A DNA stretch of 64,000 nt from Mycolicibacter icosiumassiliensis. GTDB lineage: Bacteria > Actinomycetota > Actinomycetes > Mycobacteriales > Mycobacteriaceae. A model generated the notes under the pieces. The model was given only the letters and a program-made list of their open reading frames with translations. It did no database searches and was not told the origin of the DNA. Below, one piece after another: positions 35,286 through 44,230 of this stretch (position 1 is the first letter of the stretch; the number at the start of each line of letters is the position of its first letter). The stretch covers positions 2,321,868 to 2,385,867 of the forward strand of contig NZ_LT546166.1 in NCBI RefSeq assembly GCF_900078685.2. Direction: 5' to 3'. The position numbers and the translations under genes were made by a program.

Positions 35286-36306
35286 CGAGCCATTGGGGAT
35301 CGACCCGGCGGTTGCGGCCGCGTGGATCACCGAACTGGGCCTGCCCGTGCGCGGGCCGCTGAGCTTCGAGCGGATCGGAATCGGGCAGTCCAACCTGACC
35401 TACCGGGTATCGGACGAGGCCGGCCACAGCTGGGTGCTGCGCCGGCCCCCGCTGGGAAAGCTGTTGGCCTCGGCCCACGATGTGGCCCGGGAAGCACGCA
35501 TCCTCGCCGCGCTGGGCGACACCGGCGTCCCCACCCCGAAGGTGTACGGGCTGACCCGCGACCCAGACGACACGCCGCTGCTGTTGATGGAGTTCGTCGA
35601 CGGTGTGGTGGCCGACCGGATGTCGGTGGCGCAGTCGCTTGCTCCCGAGCGGCGCCGACAGATTGGGTTGTCCATGCCCAAGACCCTGGCCAAGATTCAC
35701 GCCGTCGACATCACCGCGGTGGGCCTGGATGATCTGGCCAGCCACAAGCCCTACGCCCAGCGTCAGCTCAAACGCTGGGCCGGCCAGTGGGAGAAATCCA
35801 AGACACGCGAGCTACCCGCACTCGATGATCTGACCCGGCGCCTTACCGCCGCCGTCCCGCCGCAGCAAGAATTGACCCTGGTACACGGGGACTTTCACCT
35901 GCGCAACGTGATCACCTCACCGGAGAACGGCGAGGTGATCGCAGTGCTGGACTGGGAGTTGTCCACCCTCGGTGACCCACTGGCCGACATGGGCAGCCTG
36001 CTGGCGTACTGGCCGCAGGTCGGCGAAGAGCACATCGCCGGGGAGTTTGTCATCAGCACTCTGGAGGGCTTCCCGGATCGGGCAGAGCTGGCCCGGGTGT
36101 ATCTGGAAGAGACCGGGCGCGACGCGGCGACGCTGCAGTACTGGCATGTCCTGGGGCTGTGGAAGGTCGCGATCATCGCCGAGGGAATCGTGCGGCGGGT
36201 GCTGGACAACCCCGCGAACAAGGCCGCCGCCGGCACTCCGATCACGGCGTGGATCGATGCCTTGGTGGACAAGGCGCGTGAGGTTGCCGACGAGGCGGGC
36301 ATCTGA
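35278..36306 (+). CDS. Aminoglycoside-phosphotransferase-like kinase (ACAD10/11- or LvaA-associated type)
   Basis: A 342-residue kinase-like protein. It has an N-lobe with GQSNLTYRV near 39-47 and a VLRRPPLGKLLASAHDVAREARIL segment carrying the ATP-anchoring lysine/glutamate. The catalytic loop HGDFHLRNV is near 202-210, and the metal-binding DWE near 222-224 replaces the DFG of protein kinases. In animals this fold is fused to ACAD10/11, and in Pseudomonas levulinate catabolism the kinase LvaA phosphorylates 4-hydroxyacyl-CoA (established knowledge). Its neighbours suggest a similar role here. Start is the GTG overlapping the SDR end. Confidence 0.83.
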   Translation: MADEPLGIDPAVAAAWITELGLPVRGPLSFERIGIGQSNLTYRVSDEAGHSWVLRRPPLGKLLASAHDVAREARILAALGDTGVPTPKVYGLTRDPDDTPLLLMEFVDGVVADRMSVAQSLAPERRRQIGLSMPKTLAKIHAVDITAVGLDDLASHKPYAQRQLKRWAGQWEKSKTRELPALDDLTRRLTAAVPPQQELTLVHGDFHLRNVITSPENGEVIAVLDWELSTLGDPLADMGSLLAYWPQVGEEHIAGEFVISTLEGFPDRAELARVYLEETGRDAATLQYWHVLGLWKVAIIAEGIVRRVLDNPANKAAAGTPITAWIDALVDKAREVADEAGI

Positions 36307-36307
36307 C

Positions 36308-37708
36308 GTGAGCACGTCGTATCGCGCCGGCGCCGCCGCCGGCGGGGCGGACCGTGTCGGCGGTGTCCCGCGTCGGAGGATCGCGGTGGCGGCGATGGTC
36401 GGCACCACGATCGAGTTCTACGATTTCTACGTTTATGCGGCCGCCGCGGTCACCGTCTTCCCGCACTTGTTCTTCCCGCAAGGCAGTCCGACGGCGGCGC
36501 TGTTGGCCTCGTTGGCGACGTTCGGCTTGGCGTTCGTGGCCCGACCGGTGGGGTCGATCCTGTTCGGTCACTTCGGTGATCGGCTGGGCCGCAAGTCGAC
36601 ACTCGTCGCCTCCTTACTGCTGATGGGTGTTGCCACCTTCCTGATCGGCGTGCTCCCCACCTACCAGCACATCGGGCTGCTCGCCCCCGTGCTGCTGGCC
36701 ACCCTGCGGTTCTGCCAGGGCTTGGCGCTCGGCGGCGAATGGAGCGGCGCTGCGCTGCTGGCCACCGAAACCGCCAAACCAGGTCGCCGGGCGACGGCGG
36801 GAATCTGGCCGCAACTGGGTGCGCCGCTGGGCTATCTGCTCGCCACCACGATCTTCCTGATCCTGTTCACCTGGTTGCCCGCCGGTGCGGACGGGACCGG
36901 GCCATTTCTCACCTGGGGCTGGCGCATTCCGTTCCTGCTGAGCGTCGTCATGGTGGCCGTCGGCCTATATGTCCGGCTGCGGCTCACCGAAACCCCGGTC
37001 TTCGCCCAGGCGAAGGCTACCGGTGCGCCGGTGAACGCTCCGATCGCGCAGCTACTGCGGGGAAGCTGGCGCCGTCTGGTCATCGGCACGCTGGTGATAG
37101 TGGTGCCCTACACGCTCTTCTACACCGTGACGACCTGGAGCCTGAGCTACGGCACCGCCAAACGCCCGCCCGAGGGCTTCGGGCTGGGCTACGGCTACGC
37201 CGAATTCCTCGGACTGCAGCTGATCGCCGTGCTGTTCTTCGTGGCGGTGCTGCCGATCGTGGGGAGGCTGGCCGATCACTTCGGCCGGCGCCCGCTGCTG
37301 CTGCTCTTTACCGCTGGAATCATGGTGTACGGAGCCACCTTCGGCGTATTCCTGAAGCCGACCGCCTCCACCGGCGTGATGCTGGCTTTCCTGATCATCG
37401 GGATGACGTTGATGGGGTTGGCGTTCGGCCCGATGAGTGCGGTGCTGCCCGAACTGTTCCCCACCAATGTGCGCTACACCGGTTCGGGGGTCGCCTATAA
37501 CGCGGCGAGCATTCTCGGGGCGGCGGTGGCGCCGTTCATCACCACCTGGCTGGTCAGCAGCTACGGCGTGGCATGGGTGGGCGGCTATCTGTCGACGGCG
37601 GCCGCCCTATCCTTCGTCGCGCTGCTGGCGATGCAGGAGACCCGGGATACCGAGCTGCATGACGTAGGAGTCGCCGACCACGTTGGTGACGCCGTGCATC
37701 CCGGCTGA
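36308..37708 (+). CDS. MFS transporter, metabolite:H+ symporter (MHS) type
   Basis: A 466-residue permease with about twelve hydrophobic segments. The MHS signature is clear: GTTIEFYDFYVYAAAAVTVFP after an N-terminal tail of about 28 residues, then ARPVGSILFGHFGDRLGRKSTL and RFCQGLALGGEWSGAALL. Such symporters carry small carboxylates (for example shikimate, alpha-ketoglutarate or proline betaine) with protons. The GTG start follows the kinase stop directly, so it is probably the last gene of the operon and imports its organic acid substrate, which is inferred. Length is normal. Confidence 0.9.
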   Translation: MSTSYRAGAAAGGADRVGGVPRRRIAVAAMVGTTIEFYDFYVYAAAAVTVFPHLFFPQGSPTAALLASLATFGLAFVARPVGSILFGHFGDRLGRKSTLVASLLLMGVATFLIGVLPTYQHIGLLAPVLLATLRFCQGLALGGEWSGAALLATETAKPGRRATAGIWPQLGAPLGYLLATTIFLILFTWLPAGADGTGPFLTWGWRIPFLLSVVMVAVGLYVRLRLTETPVFAQAKATGAPVNAPIAQLLRGSWRRLVIGTLVIVVPYTLFYTVTTWSLSYGTAKRPPEGFGLGYGYAEFLGLQLIAVLFFVAVLPIVGRLADHFGRRPLLLLFTAGIMVYGATFGVFLKPTASTGVMLAFLIIGMTLMGLAFGPMSAVLPELFPTNVRYTGSGVAYNAASILGAAVAPFITTWLVSSYGVAWVGGYLSTAAALSFVALLAMQETRDTELHDVGVADHVGDAVHPG

Positions 37709-38928
37709 TGTCGAATCCTGTCAGGGGCGTGGCACGCCGAACCATCGGGTCAACGCGGCTTCCAGGGCCGTTCGCTCGGAGAGTTTGAACTCATCTGTCG
37801 CCCAGGCGATATAGCCGTCGGGTCGGATGAGCATGGCCGCTGCCGGGGGCTCGGACATCGCGGCCGTGGCGGCGTCGACCCGATCGGCCCACGGGCGCGC
37901 GGCGGCCGCCGCGGTGCCGTCGGCCAAGTCGAGTAGCACGGCGCGCCCACGGTGCAACAGTTCGGCGACTCGGCGCCCGTCGTCGAAGGTGAGATCGGGG
38001 ACATGCCAGCCGGACAGTCGGTGGCCGTCGCCGACGTCGTAGCGGACATCGCTGCCGGCGAGCAGTTCGGCGAGATGCGCGGACACCGCTGGGATGGCGG
38101 TCAGTTCACCGAAAAGCTCGCGCAGCGCGGTGACGTGCGCTCCTGGCGACATCAGTGCGGTCTGGGCCATCGAGTGCATCATCACTCGCTGCCCCAGTGG
38201 TTTACGCTCTGACTCGTAGGTGTCCAGCAGTGCCTCGGGTGCCCAGCCGTTGATCTGGGCGGCCAGCTTCCAGCCGAGGTTCGCGGTGTCCTGTAACCCC
38301 AGATTGAGTCCCGGTCCGCCCATGGCACTGTGGACGTGGGCCGCGTCGCCGAGCAGTAGGACCCGTCCGGCACGGTAGCACTCTGCCTGCCGGCTGTTCT
38401 GACCATCGATCCGGCGCAGGGCATGCGGGCCGGGCCCCGACGGTTCGTCAAACGGGACATCTACGCCGAGGATGCGTTGCAGGCTTTCCCGGAGTTCGGC
38501 AAGCGTCATCGGGCCCGCCTCCTCGCCTGACGGGCCGAATTCCAGCGTTCCCAGCAGCGACCGGTCGGGGTCCAGATCGCCGAACACCACCATCCCGCGG
38601 TCGAACCTGTTGTGGCCAAAAGAAATCCGATCGATGCCCGGTATTTGTAGACTCTGGTCGGCAGCGCGCAGGAACTCGGGGATCTGCACGTGAGCCAGCC
38701 GCGAGACCGTCGGCGCGGTGATCCCCGGAAAGTCGATTCCGGATGTCTTGCGCACGATGCTGCGGCCCCCGTCGGCGCCCACCAGATAATCGGCCGTCAG
38801 GGCATAGTCGCCGTCGACCGAGCTGACGGTAGCCACCACCGCGGCGTCTCGGGCATCAAGCCCGGTGAGTCGGTGGCCCCAGCGCACGTCTACACCGAGC
38901 TCACCGGCCCGGTCCAGTAGTAGCCGCA

Positions 38929-39483
38929 CTAGGGCGTGTCTGACAAATGCGGTAGCCAGAGGGTGATTGCGCGCAGGACCGCTGCGCCGCGGTAGACCAG
39001 GGCGAGTTTGTCGTAGCGGGTGGCCAGCCCACGCCATTGCTTGACGGTGTTGAAGTTGCGTTCAACAACATTGCGGCCCTTGTAATCGTCGGCGTCGAAG
39101 GCCGGTGGTCGCCCGCCGGCCGAGCCACGGCGCTGGCGATTGGCGACCTGGTTCGATGGCTCCGGTATCACCGCACCGATGCGGCGTCGCCGCAGCATGG
39201 TGCGGATCGCGCGACTGGAATACGCCTTATCGCCGCGGACGCGATCAGGGCGGGTGCGGGACCGGCCACCACCGCAGCGGTCAACTTTCAGGTGAGCGAG
39301 CAAATGCCCCAACACCGGGCCATCGTGGGATTGGCCAGCACCCACCAGTACCACCAGCGGCCGGCCGCGGCCATCAACGAGATGATGGATTTTGCTGGTC
39401 AACCCACCGCGGGAGCGGCCAATGCCGTGGTCAGGCGGCTCGATCGTCAGATTCTTGTAATTCGACCCAGCCCCCTGTGTCAC
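38929..39483 (-). CDS. IS5-family transposase, second reading frame
   Basis: The C-terminal catalytic part of the transposase. It has GRSRGGLTSKIHHLVD, then the second DDE aspartate in RGDKAYSSR, and the glutamate in VERNFNTVKQWRGLATRYDK. The frame must be reached from the first ORF by a net +1 (or -2) shift; a G5 run at 39475-39471 in the overlap is the candidate slippery site. The stop codon TAG is formed with the target-site TA plus the next flanking base, so it depends on the insertion site. Confidence 0.82.
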   Translation of the reverse strand: MTQGAGSNYKNLTIEPPDHGIGRSRGGLTSKIHHLVDGRGRPLVVLVGAGQSHDGPVLGHLLAHLKVDRCGGGRSRTRPDRVRGDKAYSSRAIRTMLRRRRIGAVIPEPSNQVANRQRRGSAGGRPPAFDADDYKGRNVVERNFNTVKQWRGLATRYDKLALVYRGAAVLRAITLWLPHLSDTP

Positions 39484-39874
39484 GGGTGATGTTCGTGGCG
39501 TGCTGATGGGCGCGGGCGATCGTGGAATCCACCGACACCGCCCAGTCGATCACCCCGGCCTCATCGGCAGCAGCCAGCAAACGCGCCAGCACCCGATCCC
39601 ACGTACCGTCGCCGCTCATCCGACGGTGCCAGGTCCAAATCGTCTGCCATCGCCCGAACACCTCGGGCACATCCCGCCAGGCGATCCCGCACCGATACCG
39701 GTAGATGATGCCCTCCACCATCTTCCGGGCATCCTGAAAAGGCCTGCCCCGCTTACCCGTCCGCACGGGAAGCAAGTCTTCAATCAACAACCACTGCGCA
39801 TCGGTGAGCAACTGAAACCGCGACATACTGAAAAGCTTCAGCCACAACACCCGAAATATTTGTCAGACACGCCC
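38932..39874 (-). mobile_element. IS5-family insertion sequence, 943 bp, complete
   Basis: Perfect 17-bp terminal inverted repeats, GGGCGTGTCTGACAAAT at 38932-38948 and its complement at 39858-39874. A 2-bp TA target duplication flanks it (38930-38931 and 39875-39876). Two overlapping transposase frames are intact. Ends and target are undegraded, so the insertion may be recent. It interrupts the flavin monooxygenase gene. Confidence 0.92.
39431..39826 (-). CDS. IS5-family (IS427-like) transposase, first reading frame
   Basis: About 131 residues: MSRFQLLTDAQWLLIEDLLP, GRPFQDARKMVEGIIYRYRCG, DVPEVFGRWQTIWTWHRRM and VDSTIARAHQHA with the first DDE aspartate. The DUF4096/transposase N-terminal layout with RTGKRGRPF is characteristic of the IS427 group. 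An upstream in-frame ATG at 39850 adds eight residues. It overlaps the second frame by about 50 bp, as expected for expression by programmed frameshifting. Confidence 0.82.
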   Translation of the reverse strand: MSRFQLLTDAQWLLIEDLLPVRTGKRGRPFQDARKMVEGIIYRYRCGIAWRDVPEVFGRWQTIWTWHRRMSGDGTWDRVLARLLAAADEAGVIDWAVSVDSTIARAHQHATNITRDTGGWVELQESDDRAA

Positions 39875-40209
39875 TAGTCGCGGCTGGGCGACCGGCAGTA
39901 TGTACATCGGGTTGGCGCGGGCGCCGGTGAAGCTCAGCGACAGATCTAATGCCATCCCGGAGAACATCCAAGTGGGCAGGGGCTGTGGCCGGCCGTCCAC
40001 GCCGCTGAATCTGTTGTAGAGCCCGCGCAGATCGAGCGTCCGAACCACTTGGCCGACAAGGCCATTAGCCTTCAGCTCGGAGCTGGGGCCCGGCAGCTCG
40101 TCGAGCACCACGGGCTGTACTCCGGCCAGCGCGAGCTCGCATGCCAGCATCAACCCGTTGGGGCCGGCGCCCGCGATGACCACGGGGTGCTCTGCTGCAG
40201 CGGCCATGC

Positions 40210-40833
40210 TCAGACCTTCCGATCGGCGGGTGCCGGAAGTCCGGCGGCGACGTCGGCGAACGCCGCGCGCAGCAACTGCGGATAGGCGACCGGCGGATCC
40301 AGCGTCACGTAACTGTCGATAGTGGCCTCAACGACCGCATGGACCACCGCTGCTACCAGGCGCGGATAGGTGTTGCGGTGCGGATCGGTGCCGGTACGTT
40401 CGGCGATCGCCGCGGCAAAATCATCGAACAGGCTGCGGGGGAAGCTGTTACGGAGGTCGCGGTCCGTCAGCGCCGAGCGGAGCACGGCAAGCCGAGCACG
40501 ATCCGGCGGGCCGTACGCGTCGCCCTTGGTGGCGGCGAAATCGTCTTGGACCGGTCCGACGATCGCTTCGGTGATCGACGTCCATAGCGGCTCGTCGTCG
40601 GGGCGCTCCCGCAGCAGGGCGACACTGCGGCGCAGGCGCTCGGTCTGGCGATAGGCGAGCGCTTCGTACTTGGTGGAGAAGTAATTGCTGAAGGTCCGCG
40701 GGGACACGCCCGCGAGGCCGGCGATGTCTTCCCTGGTGACATTCTCCAGGCCGCGCTCGAGCGTCAGTTGCAGCGCGGCGTCGGAGAGGGCACGTCGAGT
40801 GTCGGCTTTTTTGCGTTCTCGCAGCCCGGTCAT
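40210..40833 (-). CDS. TetR-family transcriptional regulator
   Basis: A 207-residue TetR protein. The N-terminal part (RERKKADTRRALSDAALQLTLERGLENVTREDIAGLAGVSPRTFSNYFSTKYEAL) is a standard helix-turn-helix of the broad TetR/AcrR group. A TACGGT box is 6 nt from the ATG, so it is leaderless; a longer frame upstream lies over the operators and is rejected. Two identical dyads just beyond the -10 box are the probable autoregulatory operator. It forms an operon with the downstream monooxygenase, now disrupted, and so probably responded to an aromatic or antibiotic-like compound. Confidence 0.87.
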   Translation of the reverse strand: MTGLRERKKADTRRALSDAALQLTLERGLENVTREDIAGLAGVSPRTFSNYFSTKYEALAYRQTERLRRSVALLRERPDDEPLWTSITEAIVGPVQDDFAATKGDAYGPPDRARLAVLRSALTDRDLRNSFPRSLFDDFAAAIAERTGTDPHRNTYPRLVAAVVHAVVEATIDSYVTLDPPVAYPQLLRAAFADVAAGLPAPADRKV

Positions 40834-40854
40834 ACCGCCACCGTACAGAAAGAT

Positions 40855-40884
40855 TGCCCGATGGGCAAAAATGCCGTTAGGGCA
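40855..40884. promoter_or_regulatory. Tandem TetR operators: two TGCC-N5-GGCA dyads
   Basis: TGCC, five bases, GGCA occurs at 40855-40867 and again at 40872-40884, centres 17 bp apart. The first is part of a longer perfect dyad TTGCCC-GAT-GGGCAA (40854-40868). They lie just upstream of the TetR gene's TACGGT -10 box (40845-40840, minus strand), a good place for repression. Binding is inferred. Confidence 0.6.
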
Positions 40885-40898
40885 AATAGCGAGCCGGT

Positions 40899-41639
40899 TT
40901 ACCCGGCCAGCGTGGCGCCGAACAGCTCGCGCATCGCCGCCCAATGCCGAGCGGCGGCGGCGGCGTCATACCTCGGGTTGTCGGGGACAGCGAAGCCGTG
41001 CTCGGCGGGATAGCGCTCGACGGTGTGTTTGACGCCGGCGGCACGCAGCGCCTCGTCCAGGGTTGCGGCCTGCTCCTTCGTGAACGATGCGTCGTTCTCG
41101 GCGCCGGCCACATAAACGGTGGCCGTCATTCGATCGGCCAGCAGGTGGGGGCTGTCCGCGGCGTCGGTAACGAGACCGCCGGGGTGAAACGCCGCCGCGA
41201 CGGCCACCGGGTCCGGAACCCGGCCGGCCACCGTGACCGAGGTCCGCCCCCCCATGCAGTAGCCGGTGATGCCGAACGTCTGGCCGCGGACTTCCGGCCG
41301 ACCGGCCAGGTAGTCGAAGAACGCACCGGCGTCGGTCGCCATCATGTCCGGGGTGATGCTGGTCAGCATCGTCATCAGCCGTTCCCGCTCTTTTGGGTCG
41401 TCGAACACGGTCTGCATGTGAAACGGCGCCCAGTTGCCGTGCCGGTAGTACACATCAGGCAGCAGCACGGCGTAGCCGAAGCCGGCGAGTTCGGTGGCCA
41501 TGCCATAGAAAGACTCGCGCACCCCGCCGGCGTCGGGGTACATCACGATGCCTCGCCAGGGGTCAGAACCCTCCGGAGTGAACAGGCGAACCGGGCAGGC
41601 GCCGTCGGGCGTGGTGATGGTGTCGGTGATCGTGGGCAT
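40899..41639 (-). CDS. Dienelactone hydrolase family protein
   Basis: A 246-residue alpha/beta hydrolase with a cysteine nucleophile in GYCMGG near 125-130, typical of dienelactone hydrolases. Asp in GAENDASF near 178 and His in YPAEHGF near 210 complete the triad. A GGAGG ribosome-binding site is 3 bp from the ATG. It is divergent from thyA, and from memory Rv2765 in M. tuberculosis sits at the same place. The family cleaves cyclic esters in aromatic degradation, but many mycobacterial members have unknown substrates. Confidence 0.87.
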   Translation of the reverse strand: MPTITDTITTPDGACPVRLFTPEGSDPWRGIVMYPDAGGVRESFYGMATELAGFGYAVLLPDVYYRHGNWAPFHMQTVFDDPKERERLMTMLTSITPDMMATDAGAFFDYLAGRPEVRGQTFGITGYCMGGRTSVTVAGRVPDPVAVAAAFHPGGLVTDAADSPHLLADRMTATVYVAGAENDASFTKEQAATLDEALRAAGVKHTVERYPAEHGFAVPDNPRYDAAAAARHWAAMRELFGATLAG

Positions 41640-41736
41640 GGCCTCCGTTGTACTCCGACCGATCGCCGCTGTGTTGAAAGCGGCGACCCGCGGCGCGTGG
41701 CTTCGTCGCGCTTGCGATCGCCGCTAAGCTGGCGGC

Positions 41737-42537
41737 GTGCCGATCGCGACCCCGTACGAGGACCTGTTGCGGCTGGTTTTGGCCGAGGGAACCCCGAAGG
41801 CAGACCGCACCGGTACCGGCACTCGCAGCCTGTTCGGCCACCAGCTGCGCTACGACCTGTCGGCCGGGTTTCCGCTGATCACCACCAAGAAAGTGCACGT
41901 CCGCTCGGTGATCTACGAGCTGCTGTGGTTCCTGCGTGGTGACTCCAACATCGCCTGGCTTAACGACCACGGTGTCACCATCTGGGATGAATGGGCTTCT
42001 GAGGCAGGAGATCTCGGTCCGGTCTACGGAGTGCAGTGGCGGTCGTGGCCGACTCCGGCGGGTGAGCACGTAGACCAGATCTCGGCTGCGCTGCATCTGC
42101 TGCGCACCGATCCGGATTCGCGCCGCATCATCGTGTCGGCATGGAACGTCGGCGAGATCGGCCAGATGGCGCTGGCCCCCTGTCACGCGCTGTTCCAGTT
42201 CTACGTCGCCGACGGCAAGTTGTCCTGCCAGCTCTATCAGCGCAGCGCCGACCTGTTCCTCGGGGTGCCATTCAACATCGCCAGCTACGCGCTGCTGACC
42301 CACATGATGGCCGCGCAGGCCGGTCTGGGCGTGGGGGACTTCGTCTGGACCGGCGGCGACTGCCACATCTACGACAATCACGTCGACCAGGTCACCGAAC
42401 AACTGAGTCGCGATCCGCGTCCGTATCCGCAATTGGTTCTGGCGCCGCGTGAATCGATCTTCGACTACACCTACGACGACATCGAGATCCGCGACTACGA
42501 CCCGCACCCGGCGATCAAGGCGCCCGTGGCGGTATGA
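41737..42537 (+). CDS. thyA: Thymidylate synthase ThyA
   Basis: A 266-residue folate-dependent thymidylate synthase that methylates dUMP to dTMP using methylene-tetrahydrofolate. Visible are [12 protein letters not shown] near 24-35, [14 protein letters not shown] near 62-75, the catalytic Cys near 149 in [11 protein letters not shown], and [26 protein letters not shown]. The GTG start lies 6 nt from a TAAGCT box (leaderless). The stop overlaps dfrA by four bases, so the enzyme and the dihydrofolate recycler are co-expressed. An alternative synthase, ThyX, is 4 kb downstream. Confidence 0.96.
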   Translation: MPIATPYEDLLRLVLAEGTPKADRTGTGTRSLFGHQLRYDLSAGFPLITTKKVHVRSVIYELLWFLRGDSNIAWLNDHGVTIWDEWASEAGDLGPVYGVQWRSWPTPAGEHVDQISAALHLLRTDPDSRRIIVSAWNVGEIGQMALAPCHALFQFYVADGKLSCQLYQRSADLFLGVPFNIASYALLTHMMAAQAGLGVGDFVWTGGDCHIYDNHVDQVTEQLSRDPRPYPQLVLAPRESIFDYTYDDIEIRDYDPHPAIKAPVAV

Positions 42538-43028
42538 CGATCAGTCTGATCTGGGCTCAGTCGAAGTCCGGGGTGATCGGCCGTGCCGGCGGCATTCCCT
42601 GGCGGGTGCCCGAGGATCAGGCCCGCTACAAACAGCTCACCGTCGGCCACACCGTGGTGATGGGGCGGCTGACCTGGGAATCGCTACCCGCCAAAGTCCG
42701 GCCGTTGCCGGACCGGCGCAACGTCGTGCTGACCCGACACCCGGACTATGTCGCTGAGGGCGCCACCGTCGTGCCGACCCTGGAGCAAGCCGTTGCGGGC
42801 GAAGACATCTGGGTGGTCGGCGGCGCGGAGATCTACGCGCTGGCGCTGCCGCTGGCCAGCCGCTGCGAAGTGACCGAGGTCGATATCGACCTGCCGGTGC
42901 AGGACGGTGACGCCGTCGCGCCGGTGCTCGACCAGTCCTGGCAGTCCAGCACGGGGGAGTGGCTGACCAGCCGAACGGGCCTGCGCTACCGCTACCTGAC
43001 CTATCACCGGACTTCGTGCCAGTCCTGA
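42534..43028 (+). CDS. dfrA: Dihydrofolate reductase
   Basis: A 164-residue DHFR that regenerates tetrahydrofolate after ThyA. Motifs are [23 protein letters not shown] near 5-27 with the active-site acidic residue in [12 protein letters not shown] near 43-51, and [14 protein letters not shown] near 94-107. The ATG overlaps the thyA stop (ATGA). Its 3' end overlaps the following YcaQ-like gene by 13 bases. It is a few residues longer than the M. tuberculosis enzyme; the additional residues are at the C-terminus. Confidence 0.95.
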   Translation: MTISLIWAQSKSGVIGRAGGIPWRVPEDQARYKQLTVGHTVVMGRLTWESLPAKVRPLPDRRNVVLTRHPDYVAEGATVVPTLEQAVAGEDIWVVGGAEIYALALPLASRCEVTEVDIDLPVQDGDAVAPVLDQSWQSSTGEWLTSRTGLRYRYLTYHRTSCQS

Positions 43029-44230
43029 CCGCCGCGCAGGCGCGCCGGATCGCCGTCGCCGCACAGGGTTTCACCGAGGCCAAGCCGCGTGCCGGCGTCA
43101 GCAGGGCGCACCTGAAGCGGCTGGTATCGCGTATTCAGGTCCTGCAACTGGACTCGGTCTCGGTAGCGGTGCGCGCCCACTACGCTCCGGTGTTCAGCCG
43201 GCTCGGCCCCTATGACCGCAGCGTGCTGGACCGCGCCGCGTGGAGCCACAGTGCCCGATCGCCGCGACTGCTGGTCGAATACTGGGCGCACGAGGCGGCA
43301 CTGATGTCCGTCGACGACTGGCCACTGATGCGCTGGCGGATGCGGCAGTACACCCACGGCCGGTGGGGCAATGTGCGGCCCAACCCGAAACTGTCCGACG
43401 ACATTGTGGCCGCGGTCGCCGAGCTGGGCCCGAGCACCGCCGGACAGATCGAAGAACATCTGGCAACCAAGCGCAAGGCCGGTAAGGGAACCTGGTGGAA
43501 CCGCAGCGACACCAAATGGGTGGCCGAGGCGCTGTTCGCCGCCGGAGTGCTGACCACCGCCACCCGGGTCGGGTTCGCCCGGCACTACGACTTGGTGGAA
43601 AACGTGCTGCCGCCGCAGGTGCTGGCTGTCGAGGTCGAGGACGACGAGGCGATCCGCGAGCTGGTCCGCCGCGCCGCCGGCGCCCTGGGCATCGCCACCG
43701 AGGCTGACCTGCGCGACTACTTCCGGCTGTCGGCCGCCCAGACCAAACCGGCGATCGCAGCGCTGGTGGCCGCCGGCGAACTGGAACCGGTGACCGTCGA
43801 GGGCTGGGGGTCAGCAGCGTATCTGCTTGCCGGACAGTCGATTCCGCGAACCGATCGCGGCACCGCGCTGCTCTGCCCGTTCGATCCACTGATCTTTTTC
43901 CGGCCACGGGTGCAGCGGGTGTTCGACTTCTTCTATCGCATCGAGATCTATACCCCGGCGCCCAAGCGCCAGTACGGCTACTACGTCTGGCCGTTCCTGC
44001 TGGACGGGGAGCTGGTCGGCCGGGTGGACCTCAAGGCTGATCGGGCCCGCGATGCCCTGCACGTCGTCGGGGCGTTCTGTGAATCCGGGCAGACCCCGGG
44101 CCGAGTGGCCGATGCGCTGGCCGCCGAGCTGAGGTCGATGGCGTCCTGGCTCGGGCTGAGCCGGGTCAGTGTGGGCGAGCGCGGCGATCTGGTGACCGAG
44201 CTGCGCCGGCGGGTGCTCAATGGCCCTTAA
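43016..44230 (+). CDS. YcaQ/AlkZ-like winged-helix DNA glycosylase family protein
   Basis: A 404-residue HTH_42-superfamily protein. Members repair DNA interstrand crosslinks and bulky adducts (E. coli YcaQ, Streptomyces AlkZ). Visible parts are [36 protein letters not shown] near 20-60 with the QxDS-like segment, [22 protein letters not shown] near 75-95, and a central winged-helix. A catalytic QΦQ/QΦD motif should be near residue 37 (VLQLDS is the candidate). Start is the GTG overlapping the dfrA end; an earlier in-frame start is unlikely. Function is by family only. Confidence 0.75.
   Translation: MPVLTAAQARRIAVAAQGFTEAKPRAGVSRAHLKRLVSRIQVLQLDSVSVAVRAHYAPVFSRLGPYDRSVLDRAAWSHSARSPRLLVEYWAHEAALMSVDDWPLMRWRMRQYTHGRWGNVRPNPKLSDDIVAAVAELGPSTAGQIEEHLATKRKAGKGTWWNRSDTKWVAEALFAAGVLTTATRVGFARHYDLVENVLPPQVLAVEVEDDEAIRELVRRAAGALGIATEADLRDYFRLSAAQTKPAIAALVAAGELEPVTVEGWGSAAYLLAGQSIPRTDRGTALLCPFDPLIFFRPRVQRVFDFFYRIEIYTPAPKRQYGYYVWPFLLDGELVGRVDLKADRARDALHVVGAFCESGQTPGRVADALAAELRSMASWLGLSRVSVGERGDLVTELRRRVLNGP

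Larger units (their letters stand above)
37721..40207 (-). pseudogene. Class A flavin monooxygenase (PheA/TfdB-like), disrupted by an IS element
   Basis: The N-terminal part (40207-39875) has the FAD motif GAGPNGLMLACELALAG near residues 11-27. The C-terminal part (38929-37721) has GADGGRSIVR and the second FAD motif GDAAHVHSAMGGPGLNLGLQD. Removing the IS and one TA target copy rejoins the two in one frame (QPRL followed by VRLLLDRAGELG) and gives 513 codons. The intact enzyme would be a hydroxylase of the phenol/aromatic-polyketide/rifampicin-monooxygenase class. The start is 2 bp after the TetR stop, so both were one operon. As it stands only truncated pieces can be made. Confidence 0.85.
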
